From Ectocarpus siliculosus (Eukaryota > Sar > Phaeophyceae > Ectocarpales > Ectocarpaceae): a stretch of DNA of 64,000 nucleotides. Below are positions 54,755 to 64,000 of this stretch, in pieces. The DNA is taken from assembly GCA_000310025.1 (NCBI GenBank), contig FN648703.1:5649-69648 (forward strand), given 5' to 3'. The position numbers were made by a program, and so were the translations under genes. A model generated the notes under the pieces. The model was not told where the DNA came from, did not search any database, and worked only from the letters and a program-made list of their open reading frames with translations. Every line of letters starts with the position of its first letter. Position 1 is the stretch's first letter.

Positions 54755-57060
54755 TCATGTCAACGTCCCGTTGTTCCTCCTCATGCGCTTCTCGGCTCTC
54801 TTGCGGCGGCGGTCCGCCCGCGAGCCAGGCGCTCCCCATTCCCTCAGCAGGAAGTGTCCTCGAAGGTGTTCGACTTCTTGCGCCCTCGCCGAAGCTGCGG
54901 GTCCGCAACCGGCAACAATATTGTGGCCCGTCCCGTTCTTGGTCGGCGCGTTGTCCTTTCCCTGGTCCTTCGGAAACTGGCCCTCCAGTGCGAAGATGAT
55001 GTTGTGCAGCACGACACAAGCGTTAACCAGGAGAGGGGCGTTCTTGATTTGGCAGTCGAGGCCCTTAGCAAGCGCCGGGAATTTCTTCTTCACACGCCCG
55101 TACGCGTGCTCCACTCGGAAGCGATGACTGGAGTGCTTGTAGTTGAAGAACCGCTCGGCCCTGCAAGTGGGCTTGGGGATCGGCGTGCGCATCCAATCAG
55201 ACTCGGCGAAAGCCGAATCCCCGAGAATCACCGCGCCGTTGGCCAAGACGCGGCGCTCTGCTGCAGCCACCGTCCGCTCCGCCTCTGCCGCATGGTAGAA
55301 CTGACTGTGCTGTAAGACGCCGCTGTCACCACAACTCCCTGGCGCGCCGGAACAGAACCAGCGGAACAGACCCTCGTTGTCCACGATCGTGAGGAGGGAT
55401 ATGGAGTAGAAGTGCTTGTAGTTGTAGTAAGCCCTCGCCAGGGCCTCGGGGGGCGACACCTTGATGTGGGTCCCGTCTATAGCTCCGATGACGTTCCTGT
55501 ATGGGGCACAGGTCCGAACGTGCAAGATCGGGCGCGAGGGTGGTAGTCATTAGGGCGCGCGAATATGCAAACGCAGATATTGGGCAAGAGAACAGTGTCA
55601 CGGGTTATACGTGGGTGAAAACTCGTACTCGCGCCAAGAGGTCCCAGAGCACACCGGAGAGGCTCAACATCCGTCCTCCATGGAGCGTACGCAAGATACA
55701 CTCCTATCCCTCCGATGTTATACATTGGCCAGGGTGATGGTCCCACCGCCGTCTTCACAATCAGCGCTCCCCTAACCCCTGTACCCATATCCTTAGTCTA
55801 TACATGCGCGCGCCATCGGCGATGGTAAGTGTAAAGGCTACAACAACGGGAAAGGGTCAGAGCTCAGGGCTTTGTAACTTAACGCGCCAACGCTGGGGAC
55901 AACAACGCACGGACCAGCAGGGCCCGTTCATCGTCCTTCGATCTACACGCCAAGTCCGACCCGCACACAGGTGTACACTGAACTGCGTTAAACTCGGGCA
56001 ACTAACACCGATTGGATGGGTTTAGGCGATACTAGGCCGGGGTTAGACCTACGGGTCGTACACACCTGAGACCCTTCTCCAGCTCCCACTCAGTGGAAAT
56101 CTCACGCTGCTCCGCTGGGCTGGGCCAAGCGACATGCTTCCGACGAGGTTTTTCTTCGATGAGTTTAGCCACCTCGAGCGTGCAGTAGGAGATCGCCCCC
56201 TCTGACAGCCCAAACATGATCGAAGCCCCCCTCACATCCGTATTGTGACCCAGGCGCCACAAAAAGACCGCAACCCTTTCGCAGGGATCGAAGAACGGTC
56301 CACGAGCCCCCCTCCTGCAAAAGTCCGTCGTTCCGTATAGCTTCCTCACCAGTGTCGCGAAGGTCGTCTTCCTGGTTTTTCCACGGAGACAAAAGTCAGT
56401 TTACATCGCGGGCACCTTTTATCGGCTTTGCTGTGCTTAACCTAACCAGCTGCTAAGCACCAGGGTTAACTACAAAGCATAGAGTGTGTACGCTGTGGGC
56501 GTGAAAGAGGTGTACGTTTGTTTGGGGCTGGGGCTGCTTTGGGGCGACTGAGACAGGACTGGAGGGACAGCGGTCACGCGCGCTCGCAAATAAAAAATAT
56601 CAACCCCATGCAGGCTCATCGCGCGTGACGGCTCTCGCTTTTCTTACCCCTTCATGCAAATGTACACTGACGAAGGGTCGACACGAACGGAAGGCACAAA
56701 ATCTACGTTTAGGAGAGGCGGAGGTGCTCAGCCTAAACTGGTGAACAGCCTTGTGGTCCTAGGGACACCGCCGCATATACTGTCAGCCCTAGCTTTCGGG
56801 CCAGCGACATACCTGCACCGAAAGGCACTTCTGAATTGGGTGCTGCTCAGGTATCGTCCCGTGCGCTCCCAGTACCGCTTTGCATGCGGTCTGGTCGTGC
56901 CGTCCCTGGCGCTGCCGTCGAGGAAGTCGGCGACCTCATCATACCCGGCGGTTCCAAGGGCTTGCACGAGAGGTGTCTCAAAGTCGTCGTCATCGTCGTC
57001 TATAAACATCAGGGACGCGAGCAAAAGCAGCGGCGCTTTGTCGGACCCGGTGAACGGCAT
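54755..57060 (-). CDS. PIF/Harbinger DDE transposase, three exons, intact
   Basis: Cuts the element out and inserts it at a new site. Exon 1 57060-56813 (ATG at 57060; acidic stretch, YWERTGRYLSSTQFRSAFR), exon 2 56371-56066 (ERVAVFLWRLGHNTDVRG and SIMFGLSEGAISYCTLEVAK, the helix-turn-helix-like part), exon 3 55496-54755. Donors GTATGT and GTGTGT, acceptors ACCAG and TACAG. Lengths 248, 306 and 742 total 1296 bases, an exact multiple of three giving 431 residues and a stop. DDE_Tnp_4 landmarks: first Asp in GAIDGTHI, NYKHFYSISLLTIVDNEGLF, second Asp in ILGDSAF, catalytic Glu in HRFRVEHAYGRVK, then ACVVLHNI. All three acidic residues and both splice joins are preserved, so this gene may be active. 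Confidence 0.88.
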
Positions 57061-59264
57061 CCTGCGAGGGACAGCGGAAAAGGGCGTAAACAATTTACGT
57101 CGGCTACCGTAGTTACGAATCTTGACGTCACGCGAGAAAGAAGGGAAATTCGCGCAAAAGCTTGATGATAGGGTTAGTAACGACGCAATGACGCTAATAT
57201 TTCGTCAGGAGAGTGTCCTACTAAGGACCCGTGCCGCCTGAAAGACACGCGACATTTCGGCGAGTGGCGCCTTCCCCCCCCCCGGCCCAATTTGGAGTGC
57301 ACAGCAGCAACATGTACATATTGCACCTCTTGCTTGAAGGGTTCGCACAGCACCAGACAACGGGTCCTGCAATAGGGGGATCTTTCTTAAACTTCCCGAG
57401 TGTTTCTCAGATTAGTGTTGGATGTGCGTGTGACTGAATTGTCTTTGTGTATGCATGCATGCCGTACCCACCCTCGGGCTAGGGTTAGGCTCATCACAGA
57501 AACAGCATTACGCTGGCCAAGCACCAACACGGAAACTTAACATCCTAAATCACCTACGTAGGCCCGGGATTGGGTGATGGCATTCGGCGAACTATCTTCT
57601 ATTTTGAATTCCCTCGGCAGCGGGCCCCCTCAATACTACTGCTGCTGTATCGCGACGTGTCCTGTTTCCCGTTGGAGTTATGCGCAAAAAGGATTTCGGA
57701 TAGCGACAGCGTACACACACGGTCGCCTGGTCATGTTTGGTTAGCGGGTGTACTACACGGTTCGTGCAGAATCAACGAAACCGCTACTCCATAGGGTGTA
57801 CATTCGTTCGTAGCCCTCATGGCCTCGTGCGGCATTGGTGGGGCCGCGTCAAGAACCCTGTCTCATACATGTCATACCATTGTACGACATGTATGAGACG
57901 AGGTCGATAGCGCCATACCACCGGCTATGTCACCGACTACAGCAGGGTGGTTAGAGACGCCTGTGCTTCGGCTGCAGTATACGTAGGCCCTCGAAAATCG
58001 AAGTAGCCAACAACCACAGGCGCGCGCACGCCCGAACCCACCACCACACACACACACACATATCTTTGCTGTGGACTGAATGTTGACGTTCTTAACCACA
58101 CGAGAGCGCACGCCCCCGACTGCTTACCTCACGAGCCCAAGGATTCGCACACTGCTCTTCAGTGGCGCGCTGTGTGTGCATCGCGCGGTCGCGTGTGTGT
58201 GGTGATCGGCACAGCGCACAGCAGCAGCAATCGCGCCGCTTATTAATCGCGCCGCTTGTTACTTCTTATCGGCACCGCAAGAGGAGACTGCACGCGGAAG
58301 CCTGACACGCCGAAACCCCAACCGAACACGGAGTATGACTAACACACCGCCACCTTCGTTCACATGAGGCGCCGCCCTATTCCTTACACAACTCAACGCC
58401 ATGCGTAAGGAGAGTTCGAACTGTCACAGCAAGGCGACAACCGACAACGGCTGCTGCTGCACACACACACACACACCTGCACCAAGCCTTGAGTCTCCAG
58501 AGCCAAGCACCCTTGGGTAACTGCGTCCGAGCCCGCCCGCAGAGGTTATGTCACTCGTGGGGGGCTCTCTCGCCGCAGGGGTGGTTGTCTTGGCGTGCGT
58601 GTGCTGGCAGGGACTGTGCGCCCGGTGGTCTACAAAAATAGGCGTTTGTCGAGGTTTGTCCGCTTTACTTGGAGAAAACGGTTTTTGGAAAAAAAAACTC
58701 TGCCCGCGGCTTTGCTGTCAACGACGCTCTACAGTAGTATTGAAGATGCTGCCGTAGCCTATACACTCTACCGTATACAGGTGAACCGTAGAGAGTTTAC
58801 GTACGTTTGTTGTGCGGTGTGCCGCTACAAGTACATAATATCCCTGCCTGTCTTTCACAGGTGAACGGTAGATAGGTATAGATAGATCAAGTTTTAGTCG
58901 CGTACTATGCACATTTCGTGGATACCACAAGCATTTCGTTGAAATTTCCTGGAAGTTAGTATTATGAAGACCGGTCCGGGAAATGTTCCAAACATTTTCC
59001 AGGAACGTTCGCACACAAAAGCACACGTACCACAGGGGTGCCTCTTATCCCCACTTCTTTGGGCAACCTAGTGCCGACACGGCAAACACGAGGAAAGAAA
59101 GAGCACGTTTTGCAGCAGTTTATTCGTCAGGGGCGCCCCTGCTGTGTGACACCCGGGGCTTGGTAGCAGCGCGGCGCACGCTACAAGTGCCGTCTTGCGT
59201 TTGTCGACGCGCGCTGCTGCCGCAGCGTCTTTCCTCTTGTCTCCCGTGTCTACAGCAGTGGTCG
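57061..59264. other. Intergenic stretch right of the Harbinger transposase
   Basis: Contains a perfect 14-bp hairpin (57860-57899) and short CA runs (58040-58060, 58460-58475). No gene seen, and no clear Harbinger terminal repeat. Confidence 0.45.
57860..57899. other. Perfect 14-bp hairpin
   Basis: GTCTCATACATGTC and its exact complement GACATGTATGAGAC around a 12-base loop. Not GC-rich and not in an obvious repeat. Confidence 0.85.
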
Positions 59265-60009
59265 CCATGTCTTCACCGGCTCGCATGACCGCCGATCCGG
59301 CGGCCGCGTCCACCATTGCGGCAGCGGCGGCCTACGCCGTCGTCCAAGATCTCATCCTGGTGCAGCGCGGCGACTCCCGCGTCATGGATCTCGAGCGCGT
59401 GGGGGTGTTTCCCGGGCCGAGGTCGTGCGCGGACACGAAAAACCTGTCCGTGTTGATCGCGGTCTTGCAACCACTGGTCGACGCGCACGACTACGAACCC
59501 AAGCCTATATTTCTGGATCTGTGGTCGACGGCGCGTGACCGGGCAAGAGCGGAGCGGAGATCCTCACGCGCGCCAAGATTGCTCTGATCCACGCCACGCT
59601 CGAGTACCTCTTCAAGCGGGTCAACCACGGGGACCTCCGCGTTCTTCCCGACGCTGTCTTTTTGCCGTCTATGTATTCGTCAGTTCCCCCTGCGACACAG
59701 CTCGTGGTTCCGTCGCCCCCCGCGCCGGCCGCCGGCGCGCCCGCCTTCCCCCCCACGCCTACAGCTGCAGCCACAACGGCAGCCGCTACACCTTCTGCAG
59801 CCACCGCTACGGCCGCGACTTCAGGGCCCGCAGCACCGCCTGGGAGCCACCCGGAGGACGAGTTGGGCGCCAAAAAGCGGGCCCGCACGGATGGAGCGGA
59901 AGGAGCGGCTGGCAGTGCCTTGGCGGGAGAGCCCTCCAAGAGTATGGCAGCAGGAGACAGCGCTGGCGGAGATCGTCCGTTGTTCAAGGTGTCGGTGCAG
60001 GCGCAGGTG
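59265..60009 (+). pseudogene. Unknown protein with Ala/Pro-rich tail, frame broken once
   Basis: ATG 59267 (M-S-S-P-A-R-M-T). The first phase reads STIAAAAAYAVVQDLILVQ, ADTKNLSVLIAVLQPLVDAH and PIFLDLWSTAR. At about 59535 the readable protein moves to another phase: AEILTRAKIALIHATLEYLF, then Pro/Ala-rich and KKRARTDG, ending at a GTGAGT donor (60010). A single-base change separates the halves. It may pair with the segment at 61551-61950. No family recognised; the context and decay suggest a transposable-element gene. Confidence 0.4.
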
Positions 60010-60844
60010 AGTTTTCTTTACGCGTGGGTGTGAGATTTTGCGACGGCCTGCTTATAGGGAGGCGCATTCGACGCGAGATAGGTGAAGGCAAAACATCTTC
60101 GCTCACATGCTCTTGTACACTAGACCTGTCGCTCGAGGTCGGCACATCGCACTGCTGTTTGGCTCACGTACGCTACCGTCAGACAAGCGAGCCCTGATGC
60201 GTGGTACATAGCGCGTGGCATACCACCCGGCGTGACGATCAGTTGCTCGAGGAGGAGCCAGTACAGTTTGAGGCGTGAGGCAGAGCCGTCTGTGTGTTTT
60301 GTCTTCGATCGTTGATTTCTCGCTTCGCGCGAGTTGGAACATGTTCAAATATTGGGTGACTTTCAAATCGGAACAAGCGGCACCTGTTGTTATTCTTTTG
60401 GGCCAGGAGGGGCCACTCGCGCGTTGGTTTGTGATCGTCATTTCACCCCGCTCCTGCAGTCGCATTGCCAACGTCGTCACACGCGCGAGATAACGCGAAT
60501 AGGATGTTCTGCTGTAGAAGTAGGAGGCGTTGATTGCATTTGCTAGCACGCTGACGAACGCTACACGAATATATATTTTCCACGAGCCGATCAAGTTCAT
60601 CCGCGGACCCATAGCAGCAGTGGCTTTAAAAAACAAAAACAAAAAATTTATGCTGTATACATATTCGTGATTTGTGGCGTACGTACTTCCGTGGGGTATG
60701 CTTATGCACGGCAGCACACGGGGAGCGAATGCACAACCCCTCAAGTACAAGTACGTGCACGGTCGGACGTAAGAGCGCCCGGGAAGGGGCGGCAGACACT
60801 TTGTAGACGAGTTCAGGCACACGCACATACGCCCGTACCGGAAA

Positions 60845-60985
60845 GAAAATTCGAGCACAAACGACAGAGCACAGCGTACGCACGCACGGTACAACCTGGT
60901 CAAAGGTCCCCAGAAACAATTTCAGGCACAAACGACAGAGCACAGGGTACGCACACACGGTGCAACATGGGCAAAGGCCCCGCAC
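60845..60985 (+). repeat. Tandem duplication of about 72 bases
   Basis: GCACAAACGACAGAGCACAG followed by GTACGCAC.CACGGT.CAAC occurs at 60855 and 60926. The surroundings are CA-rich. Confidence 0.8.
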
Positions 60986-61550
60986 GCACAAAGTACTTCA
61001 CAGCACATTGAGACCCACGCACGCACACGCACAGCGGGATGTGGGGCGAGATGTTACCGCACGCGCATGCACACGTACATGGTCGAAGCACGCACATACA
61101 AGGGTACACATAGCGAGGTTTCGCGTCATTGCTCTTCATAGGAATAAGGCGCGATTGACGAGCGGTAGACACGAGGGGCGAACACGCACAGATCCGGTGG
61201 GGGTACATACGGCGGTACGAGCACGTGCGAAATCGTTAGCCCGGTAACGTACACAGGCGAGCGAGTATGGCCACCGAGTTCGACTCGGGCGAATGCACGT
61301 TAGCTCAGTACAGGCGCACGTACGACGCAGGGTACATGCGTTGAAGGTGTGGGCGAGTGTATGTTAGGCCCTCCTTTCGCTCGATTTTCCCCTTAAGCAC
61401 CGGTACATTGGAAAAAGTACAACACTTCTGCGCAGGGCACGACGCACTTGCGCACAGCACGTTCAATGACGCCACATATTTCCCTCGTTCTTTTTCGCAT
61501 GCCCTGTCTGGTTGGTGCTTCATGCGGCACGTGGTGGTCGACTAGGTTCT

Positions 61551-61950
61551 CACGCATCATGGAGTACGTTCCGGACCTCGGAAGGGCGATGCACATTGGG
61601 CCCGGGGGATGTACCACACTGATAACCCACATGAGGGCTGACCTACGCGAGCTTGATAAGCAGGTCAAGACGTGACCCAATTTACGAAGGAGCGCGAGTT
61701 CACCGCCATGTCGAGTGTCATGATAGATCATTCCGTGCTTGTACAGGACCCCGTACTCGGATGCATGGCGCTTTATCAAGAGCTGGCTGCTTCATCTGAG
61801 AAAAGTAGCGCTGTCGATTATGAGGCCTTGCGTAATAAGTTCAAAGAGGCCCGTTTGCAGGCAGGCTTGACCGAGCAGCCGAATCGGGGCGGTTTGGGCG
61901 GCGTTAGGGCCGTTTTAATCGTTTCCAAATCTCTGTTCCAAATTTCCAAA
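61551..61950 (+). pseudogene. Unknown coding segment, frame broken once
   Basis: After an acceptor GACTAG the frame reads FSRIMEYVPDLGRAMHIG and ADLRELDKQVKT, then meets a TGA at 61673. One base out it continues TQFTKEREFTAMSSVMIDH, LVQDPVLGCMALYQELAA and ALRNKFKEARLQAGLTEQ. The protein on both sides is of good complexity, so a one-base indel is likelier than two genes. Probably downstream exon(s) of 59265-60009. Confidence 0.4.
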
Positions 61951-64000
61951 TTACGGTTCCAAATATTTGGAAGCCAGCAAGATTCATTTCAAACGCGCTG
62001 CACGGCAACTTTCCAAATAAATCTCGCCGCGTGTGATGGCGAGTGGGCATGCGCCTATAATCCCACCACGCACTCCACAGACAACGTCCCCCCACGCGCG
62101 ACACCACGGGAGGGCCCAACATAGATAGGGTTAGTGGTCACCAAGGGCAAATCCCGGCTGGATGCAGCGAACAGGGCGATTAACGGCGCTGCTGTAGGTC
62201 CAGCCGCTTTCGGTTTTCCGTGCTCGGCAGGCCGCCAGACAACACCTCAGGCCAAGGCGAGCAAGGGCGAAGCAGCAAGATGTTGAGAGCATGTCCTCCT
62301 TGCTGGATATCGTCAGCCAGGTTGTTGAAAGGAGAAGCCATCATGTCTCGGGCCTCGAGGTTGCAGCAGCAGGTGTGTGAGAAGCTACTTCTGAAGTAGT
62401 TTTCTGTCTCTCTCGTCATCTGATTATGTATGTCAGCCTGGTGTGTCCGCCTGGTGTGCCGCCCGGTGTGTGTGTGTGTGTGTGTCGCTCTCGTCCCGGC
62501 TCTCTTGTCTCGCCGCACCACTCGCGCACCCGCAATATCACCCCAACTCTTCGTCTCGCACTGCATATCGACGCATGTGTCTGGTGGTATTCTTGGTTCA
62601 AAAACCTGCTGTACCCACATGTGTGCTTTTCTTGTATCATGGCCTCTGACTCTGGCTGTACGTTACATTTCGAAGCATGCTGGTGCCACTGCGCTGCTGT
62701 TACCCACTGCGTCGGTGTACAGCAGTAGTCTGCCTGGGCACATACTACTTCTGCGTCGCCGAAACAACTGCTTATCTCCGAAACCTGCTGCAATCTGTCA
62801 GTCACGTCGGCAGCATTGGTAAATCGTTTTTTTTGGTAATCTGACATGAATACTATGTACACAATTTGTACACCATATTTTTATATTTTCGCAGTCATGC
62901 GTTGTGCGTGTTATCCACAGCTGCAGCCATTCTGCCAGCGTGCGATCCCTGTGAGACAGGAGGCGGATTGTTTGGTACAGCAGTACAATGTATTCGTCAG
63001 AATACCCTCCACCACCCTGCGGCTATTGTCGTCACCAAATGTGCGTGGCCACGAAGCGAGAAAAATACTGGTAGGTTTGATCCTAGACCTACCGCTCTCT
63101 GCTAGCCCCGCACCCGCCAATTTTCGAGGTGCGAATGCTACAACATTTGACTTGAGCGTCCCGCAACGTGGCCACTTTTTTTACGCCTTCAAGGCGAAAA
63201 AGCCGCTGCAGGGGGCGATCGCACGTAATGCAGCCGGAAGAGCAGATTAAGAAATGGTGTCTTCCTCGCGTGACCGAGTGGACGGCTGGTAGAGGAAAGG
63301 CCTTCCTGAGAGCACAGGACTCAGCTGGCGCGAAAGCAGAGCTCGACAACGAGGATACAGCGCGGAGAAACGGGGTACCGACTACGGCATTGTGGAGGAC
63401 TTCAAGAACGAAATAGTGAAGGTGATCTCCGAACGCCAGAATCGATTCAGGCAGCCAACCCCTTTGATTTTTCTTCTCGCCACAGAACGAGCTTGCACGA
63501 TGATATCGTAATCCTGTTCTCCGCTGTCATCGGTAGGAAGGAACCGCCTTTTATGAGCTATCCAACGCCCCCATCATAGTTGTGTGCCATCTGCCAACGT
63601 TGTTGCTACCTTGTCTCGGAGTGCTTGCGCAAAAAAAAAATCGTTATACAGCAGCAGTATTGCCGTGCAATTTCCGCCCACCCGGTCCCCCCCCGATCGC
63701 CCTTCTCGCTTATTTTTGCGACGGTTAACATGTCGCAGGTTGACGGAGCGGTGGAGGAATATCTCGCAGCATGAGGGAGGGATGAGAGCGAGAGGGAATT
63801 GGGTGGGGATATGGGGGGGCTCGTTGCTGTGGGGGTGATCCAGGTGGCGCACCTGCTTCATCGCCAAATATTTCTGGGACACATTCGTTTAGCACAACGT
63901 GTTTTCGATACCTTCGGGCTTTGGCGTCCCTTGCATTCGTACTTGGTTATGCATTTCGATGTGGTTCCTGGAAGGCCGAAGCACTTGCCATTCTAGGTTT
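61951..64000. other. Right end of the window
   Basis: Mostly non-coding: a GT run (62466-62486), CTG/CAG words and poly-A/T tracts. At 63315-63450 a possible exon (plus) reads SWRESRARQRGYSAEKRG and DYGIVEDFKNEIVKVISER, but its borders are unclear. Confidence 0.3.

Larger units (their letters stand above)
49066..57060. mobile_element. PIF/Harbinger DNA transposon (coding core)
   Basis: A converging gene pair: a basic/acidic protein with a SANT/trihelix-like part (plus, 49066-52452) and a PIF-type DDE transposase (minus, 54755-57060). Harbinger elements typically carry exactly these two genes, the accessory protein helping the transposase enter the nucleus and bind DNA. Terminal inverted repeats and the expected 3-base target duplication were not found by eye, so outer borders are unknown and the coordinates cover only the genes. 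A minisatellite lies between them. Confidence 0.7.

Noticed and set aside
62030-62070. Alu/SRP-RNA-like words (GCGCCTATAATCCCA)
   Set aside because: Only about 25 bases resemble the 7SL Alu domain and the expected following GGGAGGCTGAGG-type arm is missing.

Overview
This is a eukaryotic draft-assembly window. It has short coding islands with GT/AG introns, many CAG/CTG runs that encode poly-Gln or poly-Ala, long homopolymers and one 100-bp N gap. The intron-rich genes, the CAG/CTG habit and the mix of Copia, DIRS-order and PIF/Harbinger elements suggest a brown alga of the Ectocarpus type. That organism call is inference. No bacterial, organellar or viral gene was recognised.

Layout. 1-2368: 5' part of a Ty1/Copia element on the minus strand (gag with two zinc knuckles, then the protease in the same frame after two stop codons). 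5320-13092: a near-complete, mutationally damaged tyrosine-recombinase retrotransposon with split direct repeats (A1, then gag, spacer ORF, RT/RNase H and recombinase, then B1-A2-B2). Its gag-pol spacer holds the most striking signal in the window: 23 in-phase GGAC-loop palindromes whose arms vary but mostly stay complementary. 15806-20764 (minus): a Sec14/CRAL-TRIO lipid-transfer gene with five exons traced by splice phase and family motifs. 22167-23550 and 24844-26425 (minus): unrecognised coding segments, one with a strong membrane segment. 29113-42907 (minus): many good exons of one large gene or a few genes, with possible beta-trefoil YGD motifs. A further exon lies at 47670-47849. 49066-57060: a PIF/Harbinger transposon with a decayed SANT/trihelix-like gene (plus) converging on an intact three-exon transposase (minus). 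59265-62000: another frame-broken gene or element.

Between these lie foldback elements (3607-3785, 33027-33288, 42982-43207), minisatellites (27056-27475, 37997-38275, 44688-45013, 52685-53160), microsatellites and tRNA-like sequences. The N gap at 32177-32276 is flanked by two versions of the same sequence, one badly degraded, so the gap looks like an assembly artefact. Single-base frameshifts also recur inside well-conserved coding stretches, so some apparent pseudogenes may be sequencing errors.
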